Counted from the stretch's first letter, positions 53,032 through 61,851 are shown. The stretch: 64,000 nucleotides of DNA from Halorubrum trapanicum (GCF_017873555.1 NZ_JAGGKE010000002.1:124001-188000); one strand, 5' to 3'. A program made the numbers and translations. Notes: generated by a model not told the origin, from the letters alone.

Positions 53032-53988
53032 ATGAGCGAACCGCCGACGGGACGACACGTCGACGAAGAGGCCCTCTCGGAACCGATCTCCGACGACGAA
53101 ATTCCGGGGTCTATCCCCGCCGAGTCCCGAGCGATCGAGACGAACGGCGTGCCGCTCCACGTCGTGGAGGCCGGCCCGGAAGACGGGAAGCTCCTGGTTC
53201 TGCTTCACGGCTTCCCGGAGTTCTGGTACGGCTGGCACGAGGCGATCGCACCGCTCGCGAACGCGGGCTACCGCGTCGTCGTGCCGGACCAGCGCGGCTA
53301 CAACTGCTCCGCGAAGCCGCCGGCGGTGCGCGACTACCGGATCGGCGAACTCGCCCGCGACGTCGTCGGCCTGATCGACGCCTACGGGCGCGAAACCGCG
53401 GCCGTCGCCGGCCACGACTGGGGCGCCGCGGTGGCGTGGTGGCTCGCGCTCCACCACGAAGAGCGCGTCTCGGAACTGGTCGCGGTCAACGTCCCACACC
53501 CGACCGTCTTCGAGCGCGCGCTTCGCACCTCGTGGGACCAGCGGCTCAAGAGCTGGTACGTGCTCGCGTTCCAGCTTCCCAAGCTGCCCGAAGCGGTCGC
53601 CCGCGCGGGGAACTGGCGGCTGGCGACGAACGCGTTACGCGACACGAGCGCGCCCGGCACCTTCACCGACGAGGACCTGCGGCGGTACCGGCGGGCGTGG
53701 GACCGCGACGGCGCCTTCGAGGCGATGGTGAACTGGTACCGCGCGATCGTCCGCGACCGTCCGGAGCCGGCGCGGACGGAGGTGACCGTCCCGACGCTCG
53801 TGATCTGGGGCGCGCAGGACCGGTTCCTCGCCCGCCGGTTGGCCCACGAGAGCGTCGAGCGCTGCGCCGACGGCCGCCTGCTGGCGATCGACGAGGCGAC
53901 CCACTGGGTCGTCCACGAACACCCGCACCGCGTCGCCGAGGCGATCGCCGACCACGCCGATCCGCTGCCGCCCGGCGCGCGGGAGTGA
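53032..53988 (+). CDS. Alpha/beta hydrolase (epoxide hydrolase-like)
   Basis: Soluble hydrolase of 318 residues. HGFPEFWYGWHEAIAPL near residue 60 is the oxyanion/HGxP loop, VAGHDWGAAVAWWLAL near 135 gives the nucleophile Asp (GHDWG), which marks epoxide hydrolases and haloalkane dehalogenases; WGAQDRFLARRL (acid) and EATHWVVHEHP (His) complete the triad. The HGxPE variant favours epoxide hydrolase. Substrate unknown. ATG at 53032; a Glu/Asp-rich 30-residue head precedes the fold. Confidence 0.91.
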   Translation: MSEPPTGRHVDEEALSEPISDDEIPGSIPAESRAIETNGVPLHVVEAGPEDGKLLVLLHGFPEFWYGWHEAIAPLANAGYRVVVPDQRGYNCSAKPPAVRDYRIGELARDVVGLIDAYGRETAAVAGHDWGAAVAWWLALHHEERVSELVAVNVPHPTVFERALRTSWDQRLKSWYVLAFQLPKLPEAVARAGNWRLATNALRDTSAPGTFTDEDLRRYRRAWDRDGAFEAMVNWYRAIVRDRPEPARTEVTVPTLVIWGAQDRFLARRLAHESVERCADGRLLAIDEATHWVVHEHPHRVAEAIADHADPLPPGARE

Positions 53989-54111
53989 GGCGCAGACGCC
54001 CCGAAACGACTCGGTCGTCGAGCCCGCGAGCGCCCCGTCGGCGGCCGCGCCGAATACTGTCCCCTATTTGTCGCCACAAAGGTTATATCTGCCCTCTACC
54101 AAAGGACAGAT

Positions 54112-54390
54112 ATGAGCAAGCACTTCGAAGACGCACGGTACTACCTCGGTCGAGCGGCGGAACACGCGAAGGCGGGCGTGGTAGAGGAGCTGGAGCCGGT
54201 CGAGGACCGCGTGAAGGAGCTCGTCGGCCGCGAGGATGAGGAGCCGGAACCGGAGCCGTCGCGGCTGGACAAGCTTCAGGCGGACCTGAAACGGCTCGAA
54301 GAGCGCGCCGAGGGCGAGGCGCGCGAGGCGGTCGCGGCCGCCCGGAAACGCGTCACCGAGTACCGCGGCCGCGACGCCGCCGAGGAGTAA
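54112..54390 (+). CDS. Small coiled-coil haloarchaeal protein
   Basis: A 92-residue, highly charged, mostly helical protein (MSKHFEDARYYLGRAAEHAK start; EREDEEPEPEPSR hinge near residue 45; long helix 50-85). It matches a small haloarchaeal family of unknown function that I know only as hypothetical. TATA-like ggttatatc lies about 30 bases before the ATG, giving a leaderless transcript. Confidence 0.75.
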   Translation: MSKHFEDARYYLGRAAEHAKAGVVEELEPVEDRVKELVGREDEEPEPEPSRLDKLQADLKRLEERAEGEAREAVAAARKRVTEYRGRDAAEE

Positions 54391-54430
54391 GGCCTCCGCG
54401 GCGCAGCGGCCGGGGGCATCAGCCGACTGA

Positions 54431-54970
54431 CTATCCGATCGGCGCGTCCGCCGACGGTCCTTCCGTTCCGGACGCGTCGATTCCGATCCGATCTGCCGCG
54501 GGCACCACCGCGTACTCGATATCCGACTCCTCGAACAGCGACCGCGCTCGTTCGATACCGGCCTGCGCGTCGACGGCTTCCGCCCGGTAGTGACGGATCG
54601 GGTGTCGGATCCACGACGGCTCCCTGTGGGCGTACACGTCGGTTGTCGACCGGTCGCGTCCGGTGTACAGCGCGAGGTGGAGCTGGTTGTCGCTCGCGAG
54701 CGCGCCCTCCGGGTACCGCACCCAGCTCGCCACCGTCGTCTCCGGGGGCGTCGCGTACGCTCGGTACTTGAGCGAGGAGACGAGGTTGCGGACGAACCCG
54801 AGTCGGTGGAGCTGCGCCTCGACGACCGGGTACGGTTCGCGGAGCGTGAACGCGTACTGCTCGCGGGGCGTCTTCCGCTCGGCGTACAGCCCGACGAGCG
54901 ACAGCGGCGCGTGGAGGAGGCTCGCGACGCCTTGCCGGAGGCGTTCGAGAAAGCGGAGTTCGTGGGTCAC
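54431..54970 (-). CDS. Haloarchaeal hypothetical protein
   Basis: A 179-residue protein I cannot place. Starts MTHELRFLERLRQGVASLLH, with a helix at 5-28, then an alpha/beta-like region (YPVVEAQLHRLGFVRNLVSS, VASWVRYPEGALASDNQLHLALY) and a charged C-terminal end. HLALY and VYAHREPSW suggest beta strands. No catalytic motif. GC and codon use match the surrounding core genome; it is the last core gene before tRNA-Val. Confidence 0.7.
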   Translation of the reverse strand: MTHELRFLERLRQGVASLLHAPLSLVGLYAERKTPREQYAFTLREPYPVVEAQLHRLGFVRNLVSSLKYRAYATPPETTVASWVRYPEGALASDNQLHLALYTGRDRSTTDVYAHREPSWIRHPIRHYRAEAVDAQAGIERARSLFEESDIEYAVVPAADRIGIDASGTEGPSADAPIG

Positions 54971-55053
54971 GGCGGGGGATCCGTTCGGCTCCGGGATGAA
55001 GCTTCGGCGTAAGGTAACTCTTAAGTCCGGAGGTCGGATACCTCCGAGTGCGC

Positions 55054-55128
55054 GGGTTGGTGGTCTAGTCAGGTTATGACGGCTCCTTCACACGGAGCAG
55101 GCCGGCGGTTCGAATCCGCCCCAACCCA
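55054..55128 (+). tRNA. tRNA-Val (anticodon CAC)
   Basis: Complete 75-base cloverleaf: acceptor GGGTTGG pairs with CCAACCC, discriminator A at 55128; anticodon stem GCTCC/GGAGC encloses TTCACAC, anticodon CAC for Val GTG codons; T-arm GGCGGTTCGAATCCGCC. No intron. GC and gene content change abruptly after it, so it is a likely integration site of the island to the right. Confidence 0.96.
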
Positions 55129-55283
55129 TCCACTCACTTCGTTCGTGGCGAGTAGTTAACCGCCAGACGGCGGCGTTGTGGTCTTCTTCCCCGTTTCCGA
55201 CTCACCAAGTCGGCGGTCGGTGTCGTCCAAACCGCTTGACGTGGTCGGCTTCATCTTGGAGTAGTACGCGCGGTATCTATAAT
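55129..55283. other. Junction sequence between tRNA-Val and the insertion sequence
   Basis: No intact gene. On the minus strand a frame ends at about 55157 with TTTPPSGG and reads back through YSKMKPTTSSGLDDTDRRLG to the insertion-sequence boundary, where the insertion interrupts it; it could be the 3' end of an older element gene. The first bases, CTCACTTCGTTCGTGGCGAG, are repeat-like. Confidence 0.35.
55279..55283. repeat. Target-site duplication, left copy (ATAAT)
   Basis: ATAAT directly left of the insertion sequence; the same five bases follow its right end at 56671-56675. A 5-base duplication is normal for ISH3-family transposition and shows the element landed here as one unit. Confidence 0.85.
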
Positions 55284-56670
55284 CAGTACCTCACAAAGCA
55301 TCGCCAGTTGAGTTGACCTGAGTCACCTGTTCTGTTGGGATGAGTCGTCGATAGTGGCCGAAGAACGCTAATCGAAGACCGAGCTGCCGCTGTCGGCGGC
55401 CACCAGCCGCCGACGCGGCAGCGTTGCCACTCACAAGGCACGTCCTCGGTCGGCGATTACCGGTGGAACCGGTCGTCCGGTGGCCTGTTCGCGGGGACGG
55501 CCCGACGTACCGCGAGGGCCGTCCACGCTGCCCGACAGAGCATGTTAATGAACTCCTCAAACGACCAGGACCAGAGGCGACGCCCGCCACGGCGGGGCGT
55601 CGCCACATACTCCCAATGGAGATACCGCCACACATTCTGCAAGAGTAGACTAACAACGACGTACAGCAGCCGTACAACCGGATTCTGCGTTGTCGTCGTC
55701 ACAATACTTTGTTCAGAGAGTCGGTAGCTGGCCTCGATACCGAAGCGTTTCGCGTAGTGGTATCGGGCATCTCGGGGTGTGTCAATGAACGGCGCGTCAG
55801 CGGCGTAGCCGTGACGCGCCACTCCGTGCTCGTCGTACCGCCCTTTTTGATAGGTACAGTCGATGTAGACGGGAAACTCGACGGTCCAGCTGTGACCGTC
55901 GAGTTTCCCCGTCAGGTCATGTTGGATTACACGGCTCCATCCTTCCGACAGTTCCTGCTTGATCGTCTTTCCCCATCGGACGATCGGCATCACGTACGCA
56001 TAGTTGTGGGCTTGAAGCAGCGTGAGACACTTGCTATCGTAGAATTCTCGGTCAAGATAGACGGCCTTGACGCCGAGGTCAAGGCCGTCAAGCAGACCAA
56101 GAAACTCCACGAGGACACTGCTGGCGGTGTCGCCGTCGACAAGACGGCGCACCGCCAGCGTGTATCGCTTATTCTTCACACGCGCGTAGAGTGTCGCATA
56201 GGCGTGGAATGCGGTGGTTCCACGCTTTGCCTCTGAGTGGTAGAGGCCAGCTGTTTCGTCCTTGTCACCGTAGTAGGGCCGCAGGTGGAGGTCTGCGACG
56301 ACCTCCACCTGCTCGGGGAGAACCTCTAGAACGTCCTTTTGCAGGAGTGCGTTCCCGACTTGTTCAACCGACGTTAGGTCGAACTTCTCGCGGAGGTGGT
56401 ACAGAATCGTGTTCTGATGAGGAGAGTCTTCACTAGTCTCGCAGAGTTCAGATACCGAGGTCCCGTCGGCGCAAGCGCCGACGAGGACCTCGTAGATATC
56501 CTCAGCACCTATTTCAGCATTAGCGCCAAGACCGAGATCAACTTCCTCGTCAAGCGTGTTGACGAGGAAGTTAAGGAGCTGGTCTTCGTGGATTTTACCG
56601 TCTGCTTGCTTGGTCTTAGACACACCTTCAGCAAGCAGACCTCTCAACTAACCGGCTTTGTGAAGTACTG
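55284..56670 (-). mobile_element. Complete ISH3-family insertion sequence, 1387 bp
   Basis: Bounded by imperfect inverted repeats: left end CAGTACCTCACAAAGC (55284-55299) and right end, read on the opposite strand, CAGTACTTCACAAAGC (56670-56655), one mismatch in 16; a second match block AGTTGAG follows on both sides. The 5-base duplication ATAAT flanks it. The single transposase gene fills most of the element on the minus strand. Length and structure fit ISH3-family elements. Transposase looks full length, so the element may still be active. Confidence 0.93.
55457..56623 (-). CDS. ISH3-family transposase
   Basis: DDE transposase of 388 residues that moves the surrounding insertion sequence. 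Family-defining stretches include KTKQADGKIHEDQLLNFLVN, EQVEVVADLHLRPYYGD (first catalytic Asp region), KAVYLDREFYDSKCL (second Asp) and ATPRRGGRRLW near the end. Start: GTG at 56623 begins VSKTKQAD, the usual family N-terminus; the longer frame to 56647 reads into the terminal region. No frameshift or stop is seen. Confidence 0.94.
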   Translation of the reverse strand: MSKTKQADGKIHEDQLLNFLVNTLDEEVDLGLGANAEIGAEDIYEVLVGACADGTSVSELCETSEDSPHQNTILYHLREKFDLTSVEQVGNALLQKDVLEVLPEQVEVVADLHLRPYYGDKDETAGLYHSEAKRGTTAFHAYATLYARVKNKRYTLAVRRLVDGDTASSVLVEFLGLLDGLDLGVKAVYLDREFYDSKCLTLLQAHNYAYVMPIVRWGKTIKQELSEGWSRVIQHDLTGKLDGHSWTVEFPVYIDCTYQKGRYDEHGVARHGYAADAPFIDTPRDARYHYAKRFGIEASYRLSEQSIVTTTTQNPVVRLLYVVVSLLLQNVWRYLHWEYVATPRRGGRRLWSWSFEEFINMLCRAAWTALAVRRAVPANRPPDDRFHR

Positions 56671-56984
56671 ATAATGTTTCCCTCGCCCGTAGCAGATTTT
56701 CCACCCTATGCGATTCACCGCATCGAGGGGTGTCGTTCCAGTACGGCTTCTTCTCCGTCTCCCCGGAATTATGTGGATGAAACAGCACTCCAGAGTTTGA
56801 TTCCATCCCGAGTTGATACGGCGATACGCGAATCGGTAAATCGTGCGAAGCGAATCGCATACGCCGACAGAAACGATTATTACGGATGTTCCCGTCTTTT
56901 AGAGTGTAGGCGTTTTCTCGCCGTAATTGCTGTCCACGAGCTTGCTCCGTGTAGGGGCCGCTCCGGGCGGCGGAGATTGTCTTT
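56671..56984. other. Island intergenic region with one copy of the 11-base motif
   Basis: No supported gene (frames are short or atypical). Starts with the right target duplication. ACCGCATCGAG occurs at 56717-56727. AT-rich around 56811-56880. A GGAG-type RBS at about 56971 and the ATG at 56985 mark the next gene. Confidence 0.45.
56717..56727 (+). repeat. 11-base island motif, site 1
   Basis: ACCGCATCGAG, extended on the right to GGGG. Intergenic, about 258 bases upstream of the TFIIB-like gene. See sites 2, 3 and 4. Confidence 0.7.
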
Positions 56985-57701
56985 ATGGCTACTACGCAGT
57001 CACTACCATCCGATTTCGAGCATCGAGCGAAGCAAGTAACCGCGAATCATCCCTTTGCGCGAACCGACGAGCATCTTGACACCCGTGTTGGGGAACACGC
57101 GGTCAGCGTTGACGCACAGAACAGCACTTACCTTGACGTCGAGGACGACCAGCTTACCGAACACGCGTCCGACGCACGAATCAACCACTACGCGAAGCTG
57201 GAACTGTACAACAGAGGGACGCACAACCTCAAATGGACGGTCGATGAATCCGCAAAGCGAGACAACGACGACTTCCTGTTCTGTGGGTCGCTTACCGACC
57301 AAATGGGACTCCCATACTGGATGAGGAAGGCCGTTTGGCGACTGTTCAAGCCGATGGATATGCGGGGGTACGCCCGCTTCGATACGCCGAAAGGCGAACC
57401 CGAGTACAAGCAGTATCTCGTTGCGTTCTGTATTGCCGCCGTTCTCTACAACCACTACCTGCCCGAACGGTGCGAGAAGTGGAGGTACTACCCGACAACT
57501 GAGTGCTACCCGAGCAAGTCGAAGCGGTATCGTTGTCCCCACTCCCGACTCCGCGCTCAGGAGATGGGTGACGACGGCGACGGGCATCAAGTCATTGAGC
57601 GGGTTGCCGACCAGATGGGTTTCACCGAGGAGGATTTGATTTCCTGCTACCAGATGGTGTTGTCCCGACTCCGGAAGTACCTCGAAGATACCGAAGACTG
57701 A
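56985..57701 (+). CDS. Unrecognised island protein, possible TFIIB/cyclin-like fold
   Basis: A 238-residue protein of unknown function. N-terminal 75 residues are polar (VSVDAQNSTYLDVEDD). Residues about 98-155 contain a helix-rich block, QMGLPYWMRKAVWRLFKPMD then YLVAFCIAAVLYNHYLP, reminiscent of the first cyclin repeat of archaeal TFB; residues about 200-235 (VIERVADQMGFTEEDLISCY) resemble a second, shorter repeat. Two Cys (ERCEKWRYY, YRCPHS) might bind metal. The resemblance is only in pattern, not proven. It precedes the Eco57I-like gene by 316 bases on the same strand. Codon use is less GC-biased than in core genes. ATG at 56985 with CGGAG upstream. Confidence 0.72.
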   Translation: MATTQSLPSDFEHRAKQVTANHPFARTDEHLDTRVGEHAVSVDAQNSTYLDVEDDQLTEHASDARINHYAKLELYNRGTHNLKWTVDESAKRDNDDFLFCGSLTDQMGLPYWMRKAVWRLFKPMDMRGYARFDTPKGEPEYKQYLVAFCIAAVLYNHYLPERCEKWRYYPTTECYPSKSKRYRCPHSRLRAQEMGDDGDGHQVIERVADQMGFTEEDLISCYQMVLSRLRKYLEDTED

Positions 57702-57808
57702 CTTAAAGACGGGAGGGGGTATATACGGTATCTTGTATTATATTAGGTGGCGGAGCTACCCGGTGAGATACCTCCGTGATACACACCGGGGTTCGACTCA
57801 AGCGGTTT

Positions 57809-57819
57809 ACCGCATCGAG
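57809..57819 (+). repeat. 11-base island motif, site 2
   Basis: ACCGCATCGAG, preceded by GGTTT and followed by GGGGGTTTGAAC. Together with the inverted site 3 it makes an arm pair GTTTACCGCATCGAGG / CCTCGATGCGGTAAAAC. Confidence 0.75.
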
Positions 57820-57863
57820 GGGGTTTGAACACAGGCGAGTGAGACAGAGAGGAAAGAAAACGC

Positions 57864-57874
57864 CTCGATGCGGT
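57864..57874 (-). repeat. 11-base island motif, site 3 (inverted)
   Basis: CTCGATGCGGT on the plus strand, the reverse complement of the motif; extended match to site 2 over about 16 bases. Confidence 0.75.
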
Positions 57875-58017
57875 AAAACACAAAGAGCGAAACACAGAGA
57901 AGTGAACCAGCAGGGTAAAACACGGCCAACAGTATCGGCAGAACTCCGTCACGACAGTACCCCTACGTTTATGACGATTTCCGCACCAGAATCGAGTAAC
58001 CGACTCCGGATTCACCA

Positions 58018-61000
58018 ATGTCTTCCGACTCATCATCTGTTCCCACCGAGTTCGTCGCGGACGCCTTCGAGACGACCGTCACCGACGACGAAGCCGACCG
58101 CTTCATCCAGACGATTGACGACGCCGTCTCGAACCTCCGCGACCAGATAGACGACGACACGCTCGAAAGCATCCTCCGGGCCGACGCCGGCTCCTACCAG
58201 CTCAAGAGCGGGATGACTAAAGACGGCCTTCAGCCTGAATCGTTCACGCAGGAAGCCGTCATTAATCCCCTCCTCGATGCGTTGGGACACGAGTATTCGA
58301 CCGAAGCCGGCGGACTCTCCGGCGGGCAAACGAAAGTAGCCGATTACACCATCTCCCTCCGCGACCATCCCGAAATAGACTCTACCCGTCTCCTTATCGA
58401 AGCCGAACCCATCAACAAAGACCTCGATAGCCGCAAGCACGGCGTCGGGCAAGTCCGGGACTGGCTGAGTCAACGAGAGTTCGAGTCGGACTTCGGCTTC
58501 GCCACCGACGGCCTCCGGTGGGTGTTCGTCCGGTACGACCCCGACTCCTACACGCTCAACGTCATCGAGGAGGTGGACTTACAGCCGGTCTTTCTCGCGC
58601 TCTTCGAGAACCAAGTCGGCAAACGCGACGACCCCGCGGACGTCCTCTTCGACGCCGACCGCGACCGCGTCCTTCGGCTCGTCCGCACGTTCGAGTACGA
58701 GAACTTCGTCTCCATCGCGGGAGACGCCCGCCGCGTCATCAAGGAGAAGAAGGAGGAAATCACCGACGAGTTTTACGACGACTACATCCGGTACGTCTTC
58801 GGTATCGTCGGGGGCGACGAAGAGACCGCCCGCTCACTCGTCGGAGACGGCGTCGTCGTTCCCGAGGAAGCGACCGAGGACAACGCCCGACTCTTCGCGG
58901 TCGAACTGATGAACCGGCTCGTCTTCATCAAGTTCCTCGAAGACAAGACGCTCGTTGAACCCAACCTCCTCAGCACGCTCAAGGAGACCTACGAGAACGG
59001 GATGTACGCCGGCTCGTTCTACGAGTCGTTCTGTCAACCGCTGTTCTACGACGTGATGAACAACAAGCCGGACGACCGCCCGGACTCCGTCCAGAACATC
59101 GACCTCTTCCAGAACATCCCGTACCTCAACGGCGGCCTCTTCCGCCCCACGATTAGCGGGGACGACTTCGAGGAAGCGGACTTCGACGTGCGGAACTCGG
59201 TGCTGTTCTCCATCATCGACCTCTTGGAGCGGTACAGCTTCTCGGCGGAAGGCGCACCGACCGACCTCGACCCGAGCGTTCTCGGCAACGTCTTCGAGAA
59301 GACAATCAACTACATCACGAGCGACAACGCGGACACGAACAAGGAACTCGGGGCGTACTACACGCCGAGCGAGATAACCCGGTTCTCCGCCGAGGAGACT
59401 GTCCGCCCGGCTCTGCTCGACCGCTTCCAGACGGTGCTTGTCGAAGAGTGTGACTGGCCGGAACACGAGGCCGAGCGGTTCGACTCGGTGTACGAACTCA
59501 TCGAGGGGCTTCCCGGCCATATGGGGACAATCGGGCCGCTTCTGGACGAAGTGAACGAGTTCCGCGTAGTTGACCCTGCGTGTGGGAGTGGACACTTCCT
59601 CACCAGCGTCCTCGAAGAAATTGTCAACATCCGGAAGGCGCTGTACGCGCAAAACGAAGCCTATCCCGACGAGTATCGCCTGAAAAAGACGACTGTCCTC
59701 GAAAACATCTACGGGGTTGACCTGATGGGGCCGGCAGTCGAGATTGCGAAACTCCGGTGTTGGCTCTCGGTTATCTCCGAACTCGAAACCGAGAACGTTG
59801 ACGACCTTGCGGAGGCCGATGCGCTTGCCCTGCCGAACATCGCGTTCAACCTACGGGAAGGGAACAGCCTCATCGGGTACACAGGCTTCCCGGAAATGAA
59901 CGGTGACGACCAGTACCGTCTCGGGAGTTTCAGCGGGGACAGCGTCCGCGACCGCTATCAGGGAATCATCGACGAAATCGAGAAGCACGAACAGGCGATT
60001 GACACCGAGACTGCCGAGAAGCATCGTCGGCGGGCGTTCGAGAAGCTTCGGGACGCTCGTGAGGAACTGATTGATGATATTCACAGGGACTTCAACGAGG
60101 CGGGTGTTGAGGAAATCACTCAACAAGAAGTCGCTGAGATGGAACCCTTTAATTGGGTGCTGGAGTTCGCGGAGGTGTATGCGGAGGGCGGGTTTGACGT
60201 AGTCGTTGGAAACCCACCGTGGGACAGACTGAAACCTCTTAGAGACGACTTTTTCTCCCGGTACAAGGCTACATTCCGGACACTTCCTCCGGACGAAAAG
60301 GACGCGGTACAGGAGGAACTACTGGAGGATGAACACATCTCGCAAGAGTGGGAGAACTATCTGGACAGTATGGACAAGAGGGCGACGTACTTCAAGAACA
60401 GTTCAGCATATGAGCTACAACGACCGGAAATTGATGGGCGGGTAAAACCGAACCCGAACGACCTCTCCGCATTATTCTTAGAGCGTGTTTACAGGATTGC
60501 CGATGACGATTCCCACATAGCACAGGTTCTGCCCGGAGTGGTGTTCAACGGAGCATCGTGTAAAGACCTCCGGAGCCATCTACTCGATAAAACCCGGCTA
60601 AAAGCCCTTCCAATCTTCGAGAATCACGGTATCTTCGACCAGATTCACGGACAATACAAGTTTGGAGTCGCTGTCTTTGAGAATCAAGGAACGACAGATA
60701 CTGTAACTGGAATTTATCAGGAAGGGAATGTCGAAATACTCCAATCGTTTGAAGAGAACGCTATTGACATACCTAAAGGTGTTCTCGAATCGTACTCTCC
60801 CGAAGCTCGTATCTTCCCGTACATTGAGTCGGAGGAGAAGTTGGAGGTTATCAAGACGCTCATCGAGAAGCCTCCATTGGGAGATAAAACAGCTTCAGAT
60901 TGGTACATGGAGCCATATCAGGGACTTAGACGGACAAGCGATTCAGACAGGTTCGTTGATGAAGCGGAAGGAGAATACCCGGTCTATGGTGGTAGTAATA

Positions 61001-61851
61001 TATATCAATTCTCCTACACTTCAGATTTCTTCGAAGATATAGATTCCCCCGAGTTCTGGAGTGTTGAGGAGGAGACTGACCCGGAGAGAAGTGCGAAACA
61101 GCGTATGCGTGAGAAGACGATAGGCGACCTGAAGAAAGCAATTTACGAAGAGTTCGACGGCACAGGGTCGCAAAAGGGATTCGTGAACGATTTGCTTGAA
61201 GAACATCGCGGGAAACCCTTGTCTGAAAAAGACGTTCTCCTTGATAGTACAAGGGCGCGAATTGTTCTGCGGGACATTACTAACTCCACAAATGAGCGGA
61301 CACTCATTTCAACAGTTCTCCCCGAAGGAATTGTCTGCCACAATACTCTCAGAGCAGTTCGCAACTATAAGATGGAACCTTTCGAGGAAGGACTAACAGA
61401 ATATCCGTTACACGACTTCTACCAGCCAATATTCACGGACGAAGAGCTATTCGCAGGAGTTGGCCTGCTAAATTCACTCCCCTTCGATTATCTCATCCGA
61501 ACGAAGGTTGACACCCATATTGTCACCTACAAGTTCAAAGAGACGCAAGTCCCACACCTCTCCGAAGGTGACGAGTGGTTCGAGCAAATCTGGAGGCGGG
61601 CCGCTCGACTCAACTGCTACGGCGACGACTTCGAGGAGATGCGTAACCGACTCGGTGGCATTAAGCCGGCGACGACGTTGGACGAACGCCGGAAGGTACA
61701 GGCCGAACTTGACGCCGCCGCGTTCCACGCCTACGGTCTTGACCGCGAGCAAACGGCGTTCGTACTGGACGACTTCCACCGCGTTCAGAATCCCCGTCTG
61801 ATGGACGAGGATTACTTCGAGACAGTTCTGGAGAAGTACGATGAGTTGTGA
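58018..61851 (+). CDS. Eco57I/type IIG-like restriction-modification protein
   Basis: Single-chain 1277-residue protein combining a nuclease-like head, a DNA adenine methyltransferase and a target-recognition tail. Residues about 80-190 look like a type I HsdR_N/PD-(D/E)xK domain: Asp109 in VADYTISL and IEAEPINK with Glu128 and Glu130, where the usual Lys is replaced by Glu. Helical linker 190-480 (LGNVFEKTINYI, LGAYYTPSEI at about 447). Methyltransferase motif I is DPACGSGHF at Asp519, motif IV is NPPW at 732-735. The rest, with VYGGSNIYQFSY and HIVTYKFKETQVPHLSEG, should read the DNA sequence. Expected role is defence against phage or plasmids, possibly methylation alone if the head is inactive. 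GC is lower toward the 3' half. Confidence 0.9.
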   Translation: MSSDSSSVPTEFVADAFETTVTDDEADRFIQTIDDAVSNLRDQIDDDTLESILRADAGSYQLKSGMTKDGLQPESFTQEAVINPLLDALGHEYSTEAGGLSGGQTKVADYTISLRDHPEIDSTRLLIEAEPINKDLDSRKHGVGQVRDWLSQREFESDFGFATDGLRWVFVRYDPDSYTLNVIEEVDLQPVFLALFENQVGKRDDPADVLFDADRDRVLRLVRTFEYENFVSIAGDARRVIKEKKEEITDEFYDDYIRYVFGIVGGDEETARSLVGDGVVVPEEATEDNARLFAVELMNRLVFIKFLEDKTLVEPNLLSTLKETYENGMYAGSFYESFCQPLFYDVMNNKPDDRPDSVQNIDLFQNIPYLNGGLFRPTISGDDFEEADFDVRNSVLFSIIDLLERYSFSAEGAPTDLDPSVLGNVFEKTINYITSDNADTNKELGAYYTPSEITRFSAEETVRPALLDRFQTVLVEECDWPEHEAERFDSVYELIEGLPGHMGTIGPLLDEVNEFRVVDPACGSGHFLTSVLEEIVNIRKALYAQNEAYPDEYRLKKTTVLENIYGVDLMGPAVEIAKLRCWLSVISELETENVDDLAEADALALPNIAFNLREGNSLIGYTGFPEMNGDDQYRLGSFSGDSVRDRYQGIIDEIEKHEQAIDTETAEKHRRRAFEKLRDAREELIDDIHRDFNEAGVEEITQQEVAEMEPFNWVLEFAEVYAEGGFDVVVGNPPWDRLKPLRDDFFSRYKATFRTLPPDEKDAVQEELLEDEHISQEWENYLDSMDKRATYFKNSSAYELQRPEIDGRVKPNPNDLSALFLERVYRIADDDSHIAQVLPGVVFNGASCKDLRSHLLDKTRLKALPIFENHGIFDQIHGQYKFGVAVFENQGTTDTVTGIYQEGNVEILQSFEENAIDIPKGVLESYSPEARIFPYIESEEKLEVIKTLIEKPPLGDKTASDWYMEPYQGLRRTSDSDRFVDEAEGEYPVYGGSNIYQFSYTSDFFEDIDSPEFWSVEEETDPERSAKQRMREKTIGDLKKAIYEEFDGTGSQKGFVNDLLEEHRGKPLSEKDVLLDSTRARIVLRDITNSTNERTLISTVLPEGIVCHNTLRAVRNYKMEPFEEGLTEYPLHDFYQPIFTDEELFAGVGLLNSLPFDYLIRTKVDTHIVTYKFKETQVPHLSEGDEWFEQIWRRAARLNCYGDDFEEMRNRLGGIKPATTLDERRKVQAELDAAAFHAYGLDREQTAFVLDDFHRVQNPRLMDEDYFETVLEKYDEL

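Larger units (their letters stand above)
57702..58017. promoter_or_regulatory. Long regulatory-looking spacer with paired inverted motif copies
   Basis: No gene. Contains TATATACGGTATC and TTGTATTATATTAGG (57720-57746), good TATA candidates; an inverted repeat CCCGGTG/CACCGGG around 57759-57791; then motif sites 2 and 3 facing each other, about 45 bases apart; and a purine-rich run with GTAAAACAC repeated at about 57873 and 57920. Likely the control region of the Eco57I-like gene. Confidence 0.5.

Noticed and set aside
55129-55283. TnpB/IS1341 remnant
   Set aside because: The short frame (YSKMKPTTSSGLDDTDRRLG) does not show TnpB zinc-ribbon or catalytic motifs.
56717-57830. CRISPR array from the recurring ACCGCATCGAGG motif with GGGTTTGAAC
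   Set aside because: Copies are few, unevenly spaced, in both orientations and not separated by spacers of constant length; no cas genes are present.
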